Source: Ardenticatenaceae bacterium (GTDB lineage: Bacteria > Chloroflexota > Anaerolineae > Promineifilales > Promineifilaceae). From it: a stretch of DNA of 64,000 bases. The stretch is taken from the NCBI GenBank assembly GCA_020634375.1, contig JACKBX010000007.1:186001-250000 (forward strand). Reading direction: 5' to 3'. The position numbers and the translations under genes were made by a program. Below are positions 25,349-33,691 of this stretch, piece by piece (position 1 is the stretch's first letter; each line of letters starts with the position of its first letter). The notes below the pieces were generated by a model. The model did not search any database. It worked only from the letters and a program-made list of their open reading frames with translations, and had not been told where the DNA came from.

Positions 25349-25699
25349 TTGTCGAAGAAGATTTATGTAGGAAATCTGTCCTTTCAAGCGACAGAGACGC
25401 AGGTGAGAGACCTGTTTGCAGAATATGGTAGTGTAGAATCGGTAGCCTGGATCACAGATCGGGATACAGGTCGATTCCGCGGTTTTTGCTTTGTCGAGAT
25501 GGACCCCTCGGCCGCAGACGCCGCAATTGCCGCCCTGGACGGCAAAGAGATTGATGGTCGAAACCTGCGTATCAATGAAGCCCGCCCACGGGAAAACCGG
25601 GGCGGTGGCGGTGGTTACCGTCGGGACAATCGAAACCGGCGTGATAACTACGGTGATCGGCGCAATGATTACCCTGATAGTGGTGGTCGCCGCTGGTAA
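25349..25699 (+). CDS. Glycine-rich RRM RNA-binding protein 2
   Basis: Protein of 116 residues and a paralogue of the previous gene: RNP2 KIYVGNLSF, RNP1 RFRGFCFVEM, then a Gly/Arg/Asn-rich tail that is shorter. The TTG start at 25349 follows TTTTGGAGAAAGTG, the same leader as in the first copy, so gene and 5' region were duplicated together. Roles in RNA chaperoning or cold adaptation are typical of the family but not shown here. A strong terminator follows. Confidence 0.9.
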   Translation: MSKKIYVGNLSFQATETQVRDLFAEYGSVESVAWITDRDTGRFRGFCFVEMDPSAADAAIAALDGKEIDGRNLRINEARPRENRGGGGGYRRDNRNRRDNYGDRRNDYPDSGGRRW

Positions 25700-25717
25700 G
25701 CAGTTATCGTGATCATG

Positions 25718-25754
25718 AAACGGCCGTCTGGAGCATCCAGACGGCCGTTTTTTT
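25718..25754 (+). terminator. Intrinsic terminator built from two ACGGCCGT copies
   Basis: AAACGGCCGTCTGGA (25718-25732), loop GCA, TCCAGACGGCCGTTT (25736-25750), then more T. Perfect 15-bp stem with T-run; both arms contain the octamer. Confidence 0.92.
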
Positions 25755-25846
25755 ATGCAAGCTCGCCACCCGCAGGGCAAACGCCCCTATCCCGTACCCC
25801 TCCCGTTTTTGCCCCCCACCCCACACTCAGCTAGAATGCCAGCGCT

Positions 25847-25942
25847 GGAGATGAGAGATTGGAGATTGGAGACCCCATTTGCCGACAATCTCCAGACTCG
25901 CGGCCAAAACCGCCCCGGCTGAAGCCAGCCGTCTCCAATCCC
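25847..25942. repeat. Period-7 repeat (AGATTGG) upstream of murJ
   Basis: Heptamer variants AGATTGG/GGAGATT on one side, and their complement (CAATCTCCAG, GTCTCCAATCCC) after a gap, form an imperfect hairpin. It ends 15 bases before the proposed murJ start, so it is in the leader of that gene. The same word family occurs at 31092-31149, 53381-53431 and inside the rarA fusion gene at 36641-36680. Confidence 0.75.
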
Positions 25943-25956
25943 ACCAAAGGCACAAG

Positions 25957-27627
25957 TTGCAAAAAACAAACATACCTCCATCTGAAGAATCCTTGTCACA
26001 GGCAAACTCGCTGCGCGAAGGAAGCGGCGGCGTCGTTAAAGCAGCAGCCATCCTGGCGATAGGCAATGTTGCCAGCCGCATTTTGGGCCTGGCGCGTGAG
26101 ACAGTTAAAGCCAATTTATTTGGCGCAACAGGTCTCCTTGCTGCCTATGAAGTGGCCGCCTACATTCCCGTTAGCTTGTTTGACCTGATCATTGGCGGCA
26201 TGGTCAATTCTTCGCTAGTTCCGGTGTTCAGCGAATATGCGGCCAAAGAACGGCGTGAAGAGTTGTGGCATGTTCTCAGTATGGTATTGAGCGCGGCAAC
26301 CGTGCTGCTGCTGCTGGTGGTAGGCATGGTCGAGGTTTTTACGCCCCAGGTAGCCTGGCTGATTGGGGCACGGAATTTCGCCGATGTTTCGTTGACGGAA
26401 ACGGCCGTACGCCTGATGCGTCTTGCCACACCTGCCGTCTTCTTCATGAGCATCGCCAGCATTCTCACTGGCCTGCTTTACGCCCTCAAACGATTTACCA
26501 TTCCAGCTTTTATGGGCGCGGTACTCAATGGCGCGGTTGTTGCCAGCGCTCTGCTGCGCCCGGCACATGTCGATAGCCTGGTATGGGGACTGCTGGCCGG
26601 GTCACTGTTACAAATCTTGCTGCAATGGCCTGCATTGGGGCAGTCGCGGCTGCGCTGGAATTTGAACTGGCAGCATCCGGCCATTCGCCGTATTTTGCAG
26701 CTTTACGCGCCCATCATTGGCGGCCTGATCATCACGCAGTTAGCCGTCGCACTCAGTATCAATTTAGCCACACGCATTGGCGATGATTCGTTGGCATATA
26801 TGAAATATGCCACTACGCTATACCAATTTCCTCTAGGGTTGATTGTGACCGCGCTTTCGGTAGCTACGCTGCCTACTCTGTCGCGGCAGGCATTGGGTGA
26901 GCTTGATACATTCAAACAAACGATGGCCGAAGGTATCCGCCTGGTTATTGCCCTGATTTTGCCAGCGACGGCGGGCTTGTTTGCACTGGCCGTACCTATT
27001 GTGGCGCTGTTGTTTGAGCATGGGAAGTTTGTGCCGCAAAACACGTTGGTGACGGCGCTGGCGCTGCGCACTTATCTCTTTGGGTTGCCTTTTGCGGCCG
27101 TTGACCAAATGTTGGTTTTTGCTTCTTATGCCCGGAAGGATACGCTGCGCCCGGCACTGGTGGGGGTGGTGAGTATTGTGATTTATTTGGGCACGGCCGT
27201 TCTCTTCCGCACACCACTAGGCCATGTGGGATACACGATTGGGCAGGCAATGGGGCTGGAAGGCTTCGCCGGATTGGATACACTCGGCAACGGGCTGTTG
27301 AGCTTAATGGTAGCTGATGCGGTAAAGCATGTGGTGCATACGACGCTGATGGTCTGGCTGCTGTGGCGGCAGTTGGGCGGGCTGGGCCGTTATGGGGTGA
27401 TGACGGTTACGTTAAAATCGCTGGCTGCGGCTGGGGTAACGGGATTGATGGCGTGGGGAACGGCCGTTTTCATTAGACCTATGCTGCCATCCACATTCAC
27501 TGGTAAACTGCTGCTGGTTGTCGCTGCCGGGCTGGCGGGTTTGCTAACTTATGCGCTGATGGTGCTGTTGTTGAACATCCGTGAAGCCAAAATGCTGCCT
27601 CAATTGCTGCGTCGCCGCAATCGGTAA
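25957..27627 (+). CDS. murJ: Lipid II flippase MurJ/MviN
   Basis: Protein of about 556 residues with thirteen to fourteen hydrophobic helices, the length of MurJ. Family segments are AILAIGNVASRILGLARET, FDLIIGGMVNSSLVPVFSEY, and YQFPLGLIVTALSVATLPTL. MurJ moves lipid II across the membrane for peptidoglycan synthesis. There is no ATG near the start; TTG 25957 with AAAGG six bases upstream is chosen because a longer frame to 25879 only translates the intergenic repeat. Confidence 0.88.
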   Translation: MQKTNIPPSEESLSQANSLREGSGGVVKAAAILAIGNVASRILGLARETVKANLFGATGLLAAYEVAAYIPVSLFDLIIGGMVNSSLVPVFSEYAAKERREELWHVLSMVLSAATVLLLLVVGMVEVFTPQVAWLIGARNFADVSLTETAVRLMRLATPAVFFMSIASILTGLLYALKRFTIPAFMGAVLNGAVVASALLRPAHVDSLVWGLLAGSLLQILLQWPALGQSRLRWNLNWQHPAIRRILQLYAPIIGGLIITQLAVALSINLATRIGDDSLAYMKYATTLYQFPLGLIVTALSVATLPTLSRQALGELDTFKQTMAEGIRLVIALILPATAGLFALAVPIVALLFEHGKFVPQNTLVTALALRTYLFGLPFAAVDQMLVFASYARKDTLRPALVGVVSIVIYLGTAVLFRTPLGHVGYTIGQAMGLEGFAGLDTLGNGLLSLMVADAVKHVVHTTLMVWLLWRQLGGLGRYGVMTVTLKSLAAAGVTGLMAWGTAVFIRPMLPSTFTGKLLLVVAAGLAGLLTYALMVLLLNIREAKMLPQLLRRRNR

Positions 27628-27720
27628 CGGTGACTGGTTGCTGGCGCCCATCTCGCGCCCACTTGCCTAATCGAGTACAATTACAAGACATAATCACATA
27701 TAACATATGAGGACAAACAT

Positions 27721-28398
27721 ATGGCCGACATTTATCACCTTCTTGTGCAACGTGGCCCACGCATTGGACAAACATTTTCTCTAGACGCCAGCATCATCAC
27801 GATTGGGCGTGACCCCATGAGTGATATTGCTTTGCCCGACCCGGAAATCTCCCGGCAACATGCACGTATGGCCCGCGATGAGAATGGGGATTACAAAATT
27901 CAAGACTTGGGCAGCACCAATGGCACGTTTGTCAATGGGCAGCGGTTAAGCGGTGAACCGTATACACTGCAATCGGGACAAACCATCATTTTAGGCAGTA
28001 GTGTGGCGCTGGTGTACGAGAAGATTTCTGAGGATATGGCCGTCGGTGTGGAGGAGGAAACGGCCGTTGCCGATGAGTTCCCCGCCGATACCCCCGCCGA
28101 ACCGATCATATCCACCCCGCTGCCGCCTACCGGGGAACTGGCTCCGCCAGAAGCGGAATTCACACCTGCTGACATGCCGGAGCAGCCCTATTCACCATCC
28201 CCCACCCTAACCGGGCCGATACCAACCGGGCAGCCATTTGTTCCTGCTGGCCCCAGCGAACAAGATAAAAAGCGCAAGCGCACGATTACCTGGGTTGCTG
28301 TTACCATTGTGCTGCTGTTAGCTTGCTGCTGTGCGTTTTTGCTATCGGCGTATTATTGGTGGGGAGACCCGCTGATGGAGATGTTGGGCTTCTATTAA
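27721..28398 (+). CDS. FHA-domain membrane protein
   Basis: Protein of 225 residues. An N-terminal FHA domain (residues 1-105) shows ITIGRDPMSDIALPD, ISRQHARM and STNGTFVNG, which form the phosphothreonine-binding loops. A Pro/Glu-rich linker (110-180) and a single C-terminal membrane helix follow (TWVAVTIVLLLACCCAFLL). It is probably tail-anchored with the FHA domain in the cytoplasm, where it could read signals from Ser/Thr kinases such as the one at 47.5 kb. Confidence 0.88.
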   Translation: MADIYHLLVQRGPRIGQTFSLDASIITIGRDPMSDIALPDPEISRQHARMARDENGDYKIQDLGSTNGTFVNGQRLSGEPYTLQSGQTIILGSSVALVYEKISEDMAVGVEEETAVADEFPADTPAEPIISTPLPPTGELAPPEAEFTPADMPEQPYSPSPTLTGPIPTGQPFVPAGPSEQDKKRKRTITWVAVTIVLLLACCCAFLLSAYYWWGDPLMEMLGFY

Positions 28399-28400
28399 AC

Positions 28401-28427
28401 AAAAGACCGGGCTAGCCGGTCTTTTTT
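28401..28427 (+). terminator. Intrinsic terminator after the FHA gene
   Basis: AAGACCGG at 28403-28410, five-base loop GCTAG, CCGGTCTT followed by a T-run. Confidence 0.88.
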
Positions 28428-28434
28428 GTTAGTT

Positions 28435-28845
28435 TTAGTTGGTTTCGTCGTCTTCCAGAATGATCTCGTGTTCACTGTCGATGATGATGGTGTCTTCCAG
28501 AGGTGGGGTTGTGTCGGAAACGGTCATTTCCCCCGTAAAATAGCCATCCCGCTGCCGAATTTCTTGCATGTGCCGGGCAATGATGTGCGGGGGAACCAAT
28601 TCCAAAAAGATTTTTGACCCCGCCAACAAAAAGGCCACATCATCAATTTGCCCCAATACGGGAGCCACGTCTGGCAGCAAATCAATGGGGATAATTAAAT
28701 AGATGAGGGTGATGAACGGCACAATTTTCAAGTAGATGGGGACTTCTGGATCGGCAATCAGGCGAAAGACCAACCGGATTTGCTGCCAGATTTCGCGCCA
28801 AAAGCCGGGGTCTTTGCGAACCTGTATGGATTTGTCATCGTTCAT
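28435..28845 (-). CDS. YkvA/DUF1232 family membrane protein
   Basis: Protein of 136 residues. The DUF1232 core is LIYLIIPIDLLPDVAPVLGQ followed by IDDVAFLLAG, a short hydrophobic segment with conserved Pro and Asp residues. The C-terminus is very acidic. ATG 28845 follows AAGGAATATACCC. The family function is unknown; it occurs as a single gene here. Confidence 0.85.
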   Translation of the reverse strand: MNDDKSIQVRKDPGFWREIWQQIRLVFRLIADPEVPIYLKIVPFITLIYLIIPIDLLPDVAPVLGQIDDVAFLLAGSKIFLELVPPHIIARHMQEIRQRDGYFTGEMTVSDTTPPLEDTIIIDSEHEIILEDDETN

Positions 28846-28920
28846 GGGTATATTCCTTCTTTTATTGTCTAATTCTTCGCTATCTTTTGTACGTGAAACG
28901 GCCGTTTCCGTTGCGAGAAA

Positions 28921-30201
28921 TTATTGCTGGCTGACCACGTAAGCCGTTAGCTCAGGCAAAATCTCGTTGATGTCATATTCTAGCCATTGCCCAAGCCCGC
29001 CAGCCGTAAAAACCGTGAAACCAATCACATAGCCATCCTGGCGCACACCATTGTCATACCAGGCAAGCTGGTTAATAAACGCCTCCGGCCCTGTAGCCCC
29101 CCAGCCTTGCCCCACCCAATAATTCTGAAAGAACCGCCAACCTGTGCCATCCGGGCCAGGGCGATTGCCAATAATGCCATCAATACCGGCCTCCGAAATA
29201 ACCAGAGGAATGACTAGACCGGCCGGCTCCAGCAACTCTTTATAATACCAACGGTAACGAAACGTAAGCGAACCGCGATCAGGGTAAGCTGGATAACCAG
29301 GCAGCGGATCACCGTATAGATAGGTCATATCCGGGGCGCTGTATTCGTGCAGTGTCAGAATACCGTGATATTCCAGTGCTGTTTGAATGGCCGGTAGGAA
29401 TAGAGCAAATTCATCTAATTCCGGCACACCAGCCGGAAACCCGCCAACGGCCGCACGCAGCCCATATTGCGCCAGCAAGCGCACGCGTTCTTGTTCAAAC
29501 CGGGTGAACCAGGGCATATTGTTCATGTTGGGATCGGGTTCATTCCATCCTTCCCAATAATCTACGGCCGGATTTGCCAAATATTGGTCCAACTGCGCCT
29601 CAACAAAATCGCGTGCAGCGTCCTCTGGCGTGCCTGCATAATTTTGTGCAGCGTGGTTCACGCGGCCCACGACAATGGTGCGTGGCGAAAGTGCTTTAAT
29701 CTCGGCCACGTAGCCAAAATTGTCCATCGCCTTAATTACGGAAGGCTGCCCTACGCGCACAAACTCGTTAATTCTGGCATCGTTATTGCGAATGACGTGC
29801 AAACCCAGTTTACTGAGGCCAAGTTCGTTGCTGTATGTCTGGGTCGGGATTTGGCTGATGTAGCGGGTAGCAGTGGCGATGACGGCACTGGTAGCGGTGG
29901 GCGTGGGGGTACGGGTTGGCCGGGGTGTATTTGTGGGCAGGAAGGGAGTGGCAGCAGGTGATTCGAGGGGAACGGGGGTCGGGGTGTCTTGCGGCGCAGG
30001 GGTGCTTCCGAGGATGGTGGGAATGGGTGTCCAGGTTGGAGGAAGGTTGTTGGGGGGAACGGCCGTTCCCACAATTCCCGCCACTTCAGAAATCCCTGCC
30101 ACAACCGCCCGCGTGGGCAGCAGTGCCGACGTAGGCTGTGCTGCCGCCGCGCTGCACGCAGAAAGCAACATCATGACAAACAACAAAACGCTTCGATACA
30201 T
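28921..30201 (-). CDS. Secreted lipoprotein with clan-A glycosidase-like domain
   Basis: Protein of about 426 residues. A lipoprotein signal ends LLSAC. A long Pro/Thr-rich linker (residues 20-115, many PTPT units) leads to a TIM-barrel-like domain with YWEGWNEPDPN, which matches the acid/base NEP motif of clan GH-A glycosidases, and LVISEAGIDG, which could carry the nucleophile Glu. It is exported and probably attached to the envelope, acting on an extracellular glycan. The start ATG 30201 is chosen by the signal peptide; there is no good ribosome-binding site. Confidence 0.75.
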   Translation of the reverse strand: MYRSVLLFVMMLLSACSAAAAQPTSALLPTRAVVAGISEVAGIVGTAVPPNNLPPTWTPIPTILGSTPAPQDTPTPVPLESPAATPFLPTNTPRPTRTPTPTATSAVIATATRYISQIPTQTYSNELGLSKLGLHVIRNNDARINEFVRVGQPSVIKAMDNFGYVAEIKALSPRTIVVGRVNHAAQNYAGTPEDAARDFVEAQLDQYLANPAVDYWEGWNEPDPNMNNMPWFTRFEQERVRLLAQYGLRAAVGGFPAGVPELDEFALFLPAIQTALEYHGILTLHEYSAPDMTYLYGDPLPGYPAYPDRGSLTFRYRWYYKELLEPAGLVIPLVISEAGIDGIIGNRPGPDGTGWRFFQNYWVGQGWGATGPEAFINQLAWYDNGVRQDGYVIGFTVFTAGGLGQWLEYDINEILPELTAYVVSQQ

Positions 30202-30293
30202 CCTACCATCATCCATACAAAATGATGATACCACCCGCATCTGGTTCAGCCAATGACGTTGCACTGCGGTGTGTGAGTGCTACAATCGCATGT

Positions 30294-31106
30294 ATGACGA
30301 TTTTACTAGTCTTAAAATTGCTCGTAGTTCTAATCTTTTTGGTGATGTTTTTGCGACGGCCCAGCCTGATATGGGGAATTGGCCTACTCACAGTGACAAC
30401 GGCCGTGCTGTTGGACACATTCCTGGGCACGTTTGGCCGTCCAGAAATGCAGAGCGAGTTGGGTTTCTTTTATCCGGTAATGACTGGCATTTTGTTTGCT
30501 GGCGCAGCAATCTGGTTATGGGGTGTGTTACGGCCGTATCTCACACCACCCCAACCACAACCCGAACCCGTCATCGCTACAGCCCTACCAGAAGCACCTA
30601 CCCTCTCGGCTCCCAAATCCACGCCAGCGGGAACAGCATTTGACCGCCAAATGCTATACGACCAGATTCGCGGACGATTTGGCCGCGAAGACGTGCTCGA
30701 CCTCATGTTTGACTTGAGCATCAATGAAACCGAAGTCATGACCCTGCATCAAGACATGAACCACCTGATCATCAACATCATGAATCTGGCCGAAGAGCGC
30801 GAGCAAACGGCCGCCCTCGCCCTGGCTGTTGAGCGCATTCTCACCCCCACTCCACCCGAACATCTGCCGCGCCTCGAAAAAATCAACGTCGCCTCGCCGC
30901 CCACCATTCTTCGCCAATACCTGCTAGCCTATTACACACTTGACGATTTAGCATATATGTCCACCCAACTAGGCATTGATTGGGAGCAATTGGGCGCTGG
31001 CAGTAAAAAAGAAAAAGTACGCGAATTCCTCCTCTACCTCTATCGGCGCAATCGTGTTGATGACCTCATCGCTTTGATGCAGCCCGCTTCAGAGATTAGA
31101 GATTAG
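30294..31106 (+). CDS. Membrane protein with two effector-associated (death-like) domains
   Basis: Protein of 270 residues. Two hydrophobic helices lie at 1-25 and about 50-80. After a Pro-rich linker come two related helical domains: residues about 115-185 (LYDQIRGRFGREDVLDLMFD) and about 200-265 (LRQYLLAYYTLDDLAYMSTQ, then GSKKEKVREFLLYLYRRNRV). The second closely follows the pattern of bacterial effector-associated or death-like domains, with a fold start, an xLG(I/V)D segment, a K-rich turn and a final RRNR(V)DDLI helix. Such domains pair effectors with partners in conflict or signalling systems. The stop codon lies inside the downstream repeat hairpin. Confidence 0.7.
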   Translation: MTILLVLKLLVVLIFLVMFLRRPSLIWGIGLLTVTTAVLLDTFLGTFGRPEMQSELGFFYPVMTGILFAGAAIWLWGVLRPYLTPPQPQPEPVIATALPEAPTLSAPKSTPAGTAFDRQMLYDQIRGRFGREDVLDLMFDLSINETEVMTLHQDMNHLIINIMNLAEEREQTAALALAVERILTPTPPEHLPRLEKINVASPPTILRQYLLAYYTLDDLAYMSTQLGIDWEQLGAGSKKEKVREFLLYLYRRNRVDDLIALMQPASEIRD

Positions 31107-31149
31107 AGATTGGCGATTAGCCCATCTGCAATCTCTAATCTCTAATCTC
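31092..31149. repeat. Perfect 20-bp hairpin of heptamer GATTAGA
   Basis: GAGATTAGAGATTAGAGATT (31092-31111) pairs perfectly with its complement at 31130-31149 around an 18-base loop. The unit is AGAGATT/GATTAGA with period 7. It contains the stop codon TAG (31104-31106) of the preceding gene and ends 5 bases before the next start. Confidence 0.92.
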
Positions 31150-31154
31150 CACCT

Positions 31155-31901
31155 ATGAAACACCGACTCTCTCTCTCACTTTTGCTTATCCTGCTGCTGC
31201 CAGCCTCCCTGTTAGCCCAAGAAGATGACAGCCTTAGTCTGAAACTGAGCCGCGATTTTGGCTACAACTCCGGTATCCAGATTCAAGGCCGCTTTTCATA
31301 TCGTGTTACTGGCCCCGATGACCTGGAGCGGGTGGTGTTTTTACTGGATGGCGAGCCAATTGGCGAAGATACAGAAGCGCCTTTCCGCTTGCAATTTCAA
31401 ACGGACACCTACGCCATTGGTACGCACACGATGAGTGCGGTGGGGTATACAAGTAACGGCCGTGAACTCTCATCCAACCGCATCACCCGCGAATTTGTTG
31501 GCAAAGAAACTACCAACCGCATTATTTACTGGATCGTTATCCCCATTGTGGTGTTATCTTTGGCCGGACGCATCTTTGCCTCCTGGTTTGTTAATCGTGG
31601 TCGCCGCGAAACCGGAAAACCAGCCATCAGTGAGTCTTTAGGTGGTACGATTTGCCCAAACTGTAATCGCCCTTATGCGATCCACCTGTGGAGCCTCAAG
31701 CTTATTGTGGCACGCTTGGATCGCTGCCCGCATTGTGGCAAGTGGAAATTCGTACGCCGTGTTCCTTACGAGTTGCTAGAAGCGGCAGACAAGGCATCTG
31801 AAGCAGCAGATGCAGCCAATAACACGCCTCCATTCTCAACCAATTCGGAAGACAAATTCCTAGATCAGTTGGATAATTCCCGTTTCGATGATGACACATA
31901 G
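31155..31901 (+). CDS. Exported protein with Ig-like domain, membrane helix and zinc ribbon
   Basis: Protein of 248 residues. A signal peptide (LLLILLLPASLLAQ) leads to an Ig-like beta domain (residues 25-125), a membrane helix around 130-150 (IIYWIVIPIVVLSLAGRIFA), then a cytoplasmic zinc ribbon with CPNCNRPY and CPHCGKWKF. The last part is acidic and disordered-looking. The topology suggests an outside sensor or binding part linked to an inside zinc module. It starts right after the hairpin at 31149 and may be co-transcribed with the death-like-domain protein. Confidence 0.7.
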   Translation: MKHRLSLSLLLILLLPASLLAQEDDSLSLKLSRDFGYNSGIQIQGRFSYRVTGPDDLERVVFLLDGEPIGEDTEAPFRLQFQTDTYAIGTHTMSAVGYTSNGRELSSNRITREFVGKETTNRIIYWIVIPIVVLSLAGRIFASWFVNRGRRETGKPAISESLGGTICPNCNRPYAIHLWSLKLIVARLDRCPHCGKWKFVRRVPYELLEAADKASEAADAANNTPPFSTNSEDKFLDQLDNSRFDDDT

Positions 31902-32004
31902 CTCTGGCGTCATAGTCTAAAATTCCTATTTACTTCAGCCGGAAGAAAACATATGCTAGTTGCTAATAAGCGAACTCGTTTTCCTCCTCCTTCCTAACCT
32001 TTGT

Positions 32005-32041
32005 AAGCTCCGGGCCCCCCACCCGGAGCTTGCGCTGTTTT
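32005..32041 (+). terminator. Terminator-like GC-rich hairpin
   Basis: AAGCTCCGGG (32005-32014) pairs with CCCGGAGCTT (32022-32031). A short T-run follows only after six bases, so the efficiency is uncertain. Confidence 0.65.
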
Positions 32042-32048
32042 AGAGGGT

Positions 32049-32094
32049 AAATAAAAACGCTCACACCTCAAAAGAGGTATGAGCGTTGCTTTTA
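32049..32094. terminator. Bidirectional terminator
   Basis: AACGCTCACACCTC and GAGGTATGAGCGTT pair (one G-T/A-C mismatch) around AAAA at 32070-32073, with A/T-runs on both sides. It serves the minus-strand gene ending at 32113 and possibly the plus-strand gene ending at 31901. Confidence 0.85.
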
Positions 32095-32112
32095 CTCAGG
32101 ACTGTAATCCGT

Positions 32113-32403
32113 TTAGGCTGCAATAAGGAGAAGGGCAACGGCCGTTACCCCCAAAACCTGCCCCGCAAACACCAGCCCCCACAAAGACTCGCCGGGGCGA
32201 TGCACAGTAGACAATCCCACAGCCAGCATGGCAATGCCCATCCCCAACAACCAAAGCCCTAATGCAGCAATACCAGCCATCGGCAGCAGCCAGGTGAAGA
32301 GTGCACCTAAGGCGAGACCAGAAACGGCCGTAACCAACATCGGCGCTGACGCACCATTTCGAGTTTCACTAATTGACGAGTTGGGAATAAATTGAGCTAA
32401 CAT
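32113..32403 (-). CDS. Small membrane protein, three helices
   Basis: Protein of 96 residues with three hydrophobic segments (about 20-42, 42-62 and 75-96). ATG 32403 follows ACGGAGAAGCACA. No family recognised. It is monocistronic, with its own terminator. Confidence 0.65.
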   Translation of the reverse strand: MLAQFIPNSSISETRNGASAPMLVTAVSGLALGALFTWLLPMAGIAALGLWLLGMGIAMLAVGLSTVHRPGESLWGLVFAGQVLGVTAVALLLIAA

Positions 32404-32556
32404 TGTGCTTCTCCGTTTCAGATTTTCTACATTATCTCTGCCAGACCGCCTTCAGACTCGTCGCCCGGCGTATGGAAAAACTATACTTCACCTACGTTCC
32501 CGTCGATGTCAACTGTATTACGCTCATTCTGTCGAAAAAGTTCCATCCCCAACAAA

Positions 32557-32590
32557 GCAAAAAAGGCCACCAGCTGCCCGCCGATGGCCT
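32557..32590 (-). terminator. Terminator of the F420 operon
   Basis: On the minus strand AGGCCA and TGGCCT pair around a GC-rich loop, followed by TTTTTTGC. It lies 34 bases after the stop of the LLM gene. Confidence 0.65.
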
Positions 32591-32625
32591 CTTGCAAACT
32601 TACCACTTGCAAACTTGCCGCTTTT
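32591..32625. repeat. Short repeat ACTTGCAA
   Basis: Variants of the heptamer ACTTGCA/ACTTGCC (CTTGCAAACTTACCACTTGC, then AAACTTGCCGC) directly behind the LLM gene. The same words occur at 2904-2966 and 59855-59898. Confidence 0.7.
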
Positions 32626-33631
32626 AACTGCTGTATCCGTCCGCGAAAATATCAATCATCAGTTTGGCATCGCCCAACGGGTAGAGGATGGGGCAAGTGC
32701 AGCCATTATCCACATATTCCCGCACCTTTGCCTTCACCTCTTCTGGAGAACCAGCAGCGGTACACATCTGCACCACATCATCAGGCACAATGTGCATGGC
32801 TGCTTCAATCTGTTCGTCGGTGGCAGGCCACGTCAACACCTGATGAATCTCATCCAACAATTCCTGGCTAACGCCGCTGGCCTTCATCAAATGCGGCTGC
32901 TGGCCCAGATATTGGGTGATCATCTTGCGTGCGCCATCCAGCGCCTTTTTGCGGTCATTATCCACCGAGCAAATCATGAGCTGTGGCCGATCAATGTCGT
33001 CAATGGAACGTCCCGCCTTTTTTGCGCCGCGCTCCAGAGCATCCATCGCTTGCAAATTGTATTTGGGATTGACAAGGTAATTGAGGCAGACGCCATCCCC
33101 TATTTCACCGGCCATTTCCATCATTTTCATGCCGGTTGCGCCGATGTAGACGGGGACGTTGCGTGGTTCCCGACGGCCGTGTACCACATCCAATTGAATG
33201 CCATCCACATGATGAAACTCACCAAAATGGGTCACATTTTCCATGTTGAGCAGGCGACGAAACACCTCAACCGTCTCACGCATGGCGGATAGCGGCTTAC
33301 GCCGGTCGATGCCCACCTTGCTTGCCAACGGGTCCCACCATGCGCCAATACCGCAGATAATGCGATCCTGCGCCAAATCGTCCAGGGTGAGGAAAGTAGC
33401 TGCCAGCAGGCCAATATTGCGTGTCCAGTTGTTGGTCACGCCGCTGGCGACTTTGATTTTCTTGGTCACGGCCGCAAAGGCGGCCATCGGCACAATTGCG
33501 TCTCGTACCAGACGGCTTTCCGCCTGCCACACGGCTTCAAAGCCTTTTTCTTCAGCATATTGCACCAACTCCATTCCTTCTTGCAGGGAATGAGCATCTT
33601 GCAGATACAGGGCTACGCGGTCTTTTGACAT
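32624..33631 (-). CDS. LLM-class F420-dependent oxidoreductase (methylene-H4MPT reductase-like)
   Basis: Protein of 335 residues of the luciferase-like family, close to F420-dependent 5,10-methylenetetrahydromethanopterin reductase-type enzymes. It has LYLQDAHSLQEGMELVQYAE, KIKVASGVTNNWTRNIGLLA, ICGIGAWWDPLASKVGIDR, and VYIGATGMKMMEMAGEIGDG. ATG 33631 follows GGAGGTTCCC. It is the last gene of an operon that also encodes CofD, the enzyme that makes its cofactor. Confidence 0.87.
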   Translation of the reverse strand: MSKDRVALYLQDAHSLQEGMELVQYAEEKGFEAVWQAESRLVRDAIVPMAAFAAVTKKIKVASGVTNNWTRNIGLLAATFLTLDDLAQDRIICGIGAWWDPLASKVGIDRRKPLSAMRETVEVFRRLLNMENVTHFGEFHHVDGIQLDVVHGRREPRNVPVYIGATGMKMMEMAGEIGDGVCLNYLVNPKYNLQAMDALERGAKKAGRSIDDIDRPQLMICSVDNDRKKALDGARKMITQYLGQQPHLMKASGVSQELLDEIHQVLTWPATDEQIEAAMHIVPDDVVQMCTAAGSPEEVKAKVREYVDNGCTCPILYPLGDAKLMIDIFADGYSS

Positions 33632-33642
33632 GGGAACCTCCA

Positions 33643-33691
33643 GAATTGTGAATTGTGAACGATGAATTATGAATTGTGAATGACGAATTGC
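33643..33691. repeat. Seven tandem heptamers (GAATTGT)
   Basis: Exactly seven 7-base units: GAATTGT GAATTGT GAACGAT GAATTAT GAATTGT GAATGAC GAATTGC in order. The last 25 bases are the 3' end of cofD, whose C-terminal residues FVIHNS are encoded by the repeat. The rest is the leader of the LLM gene. Confidence 0.9.
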
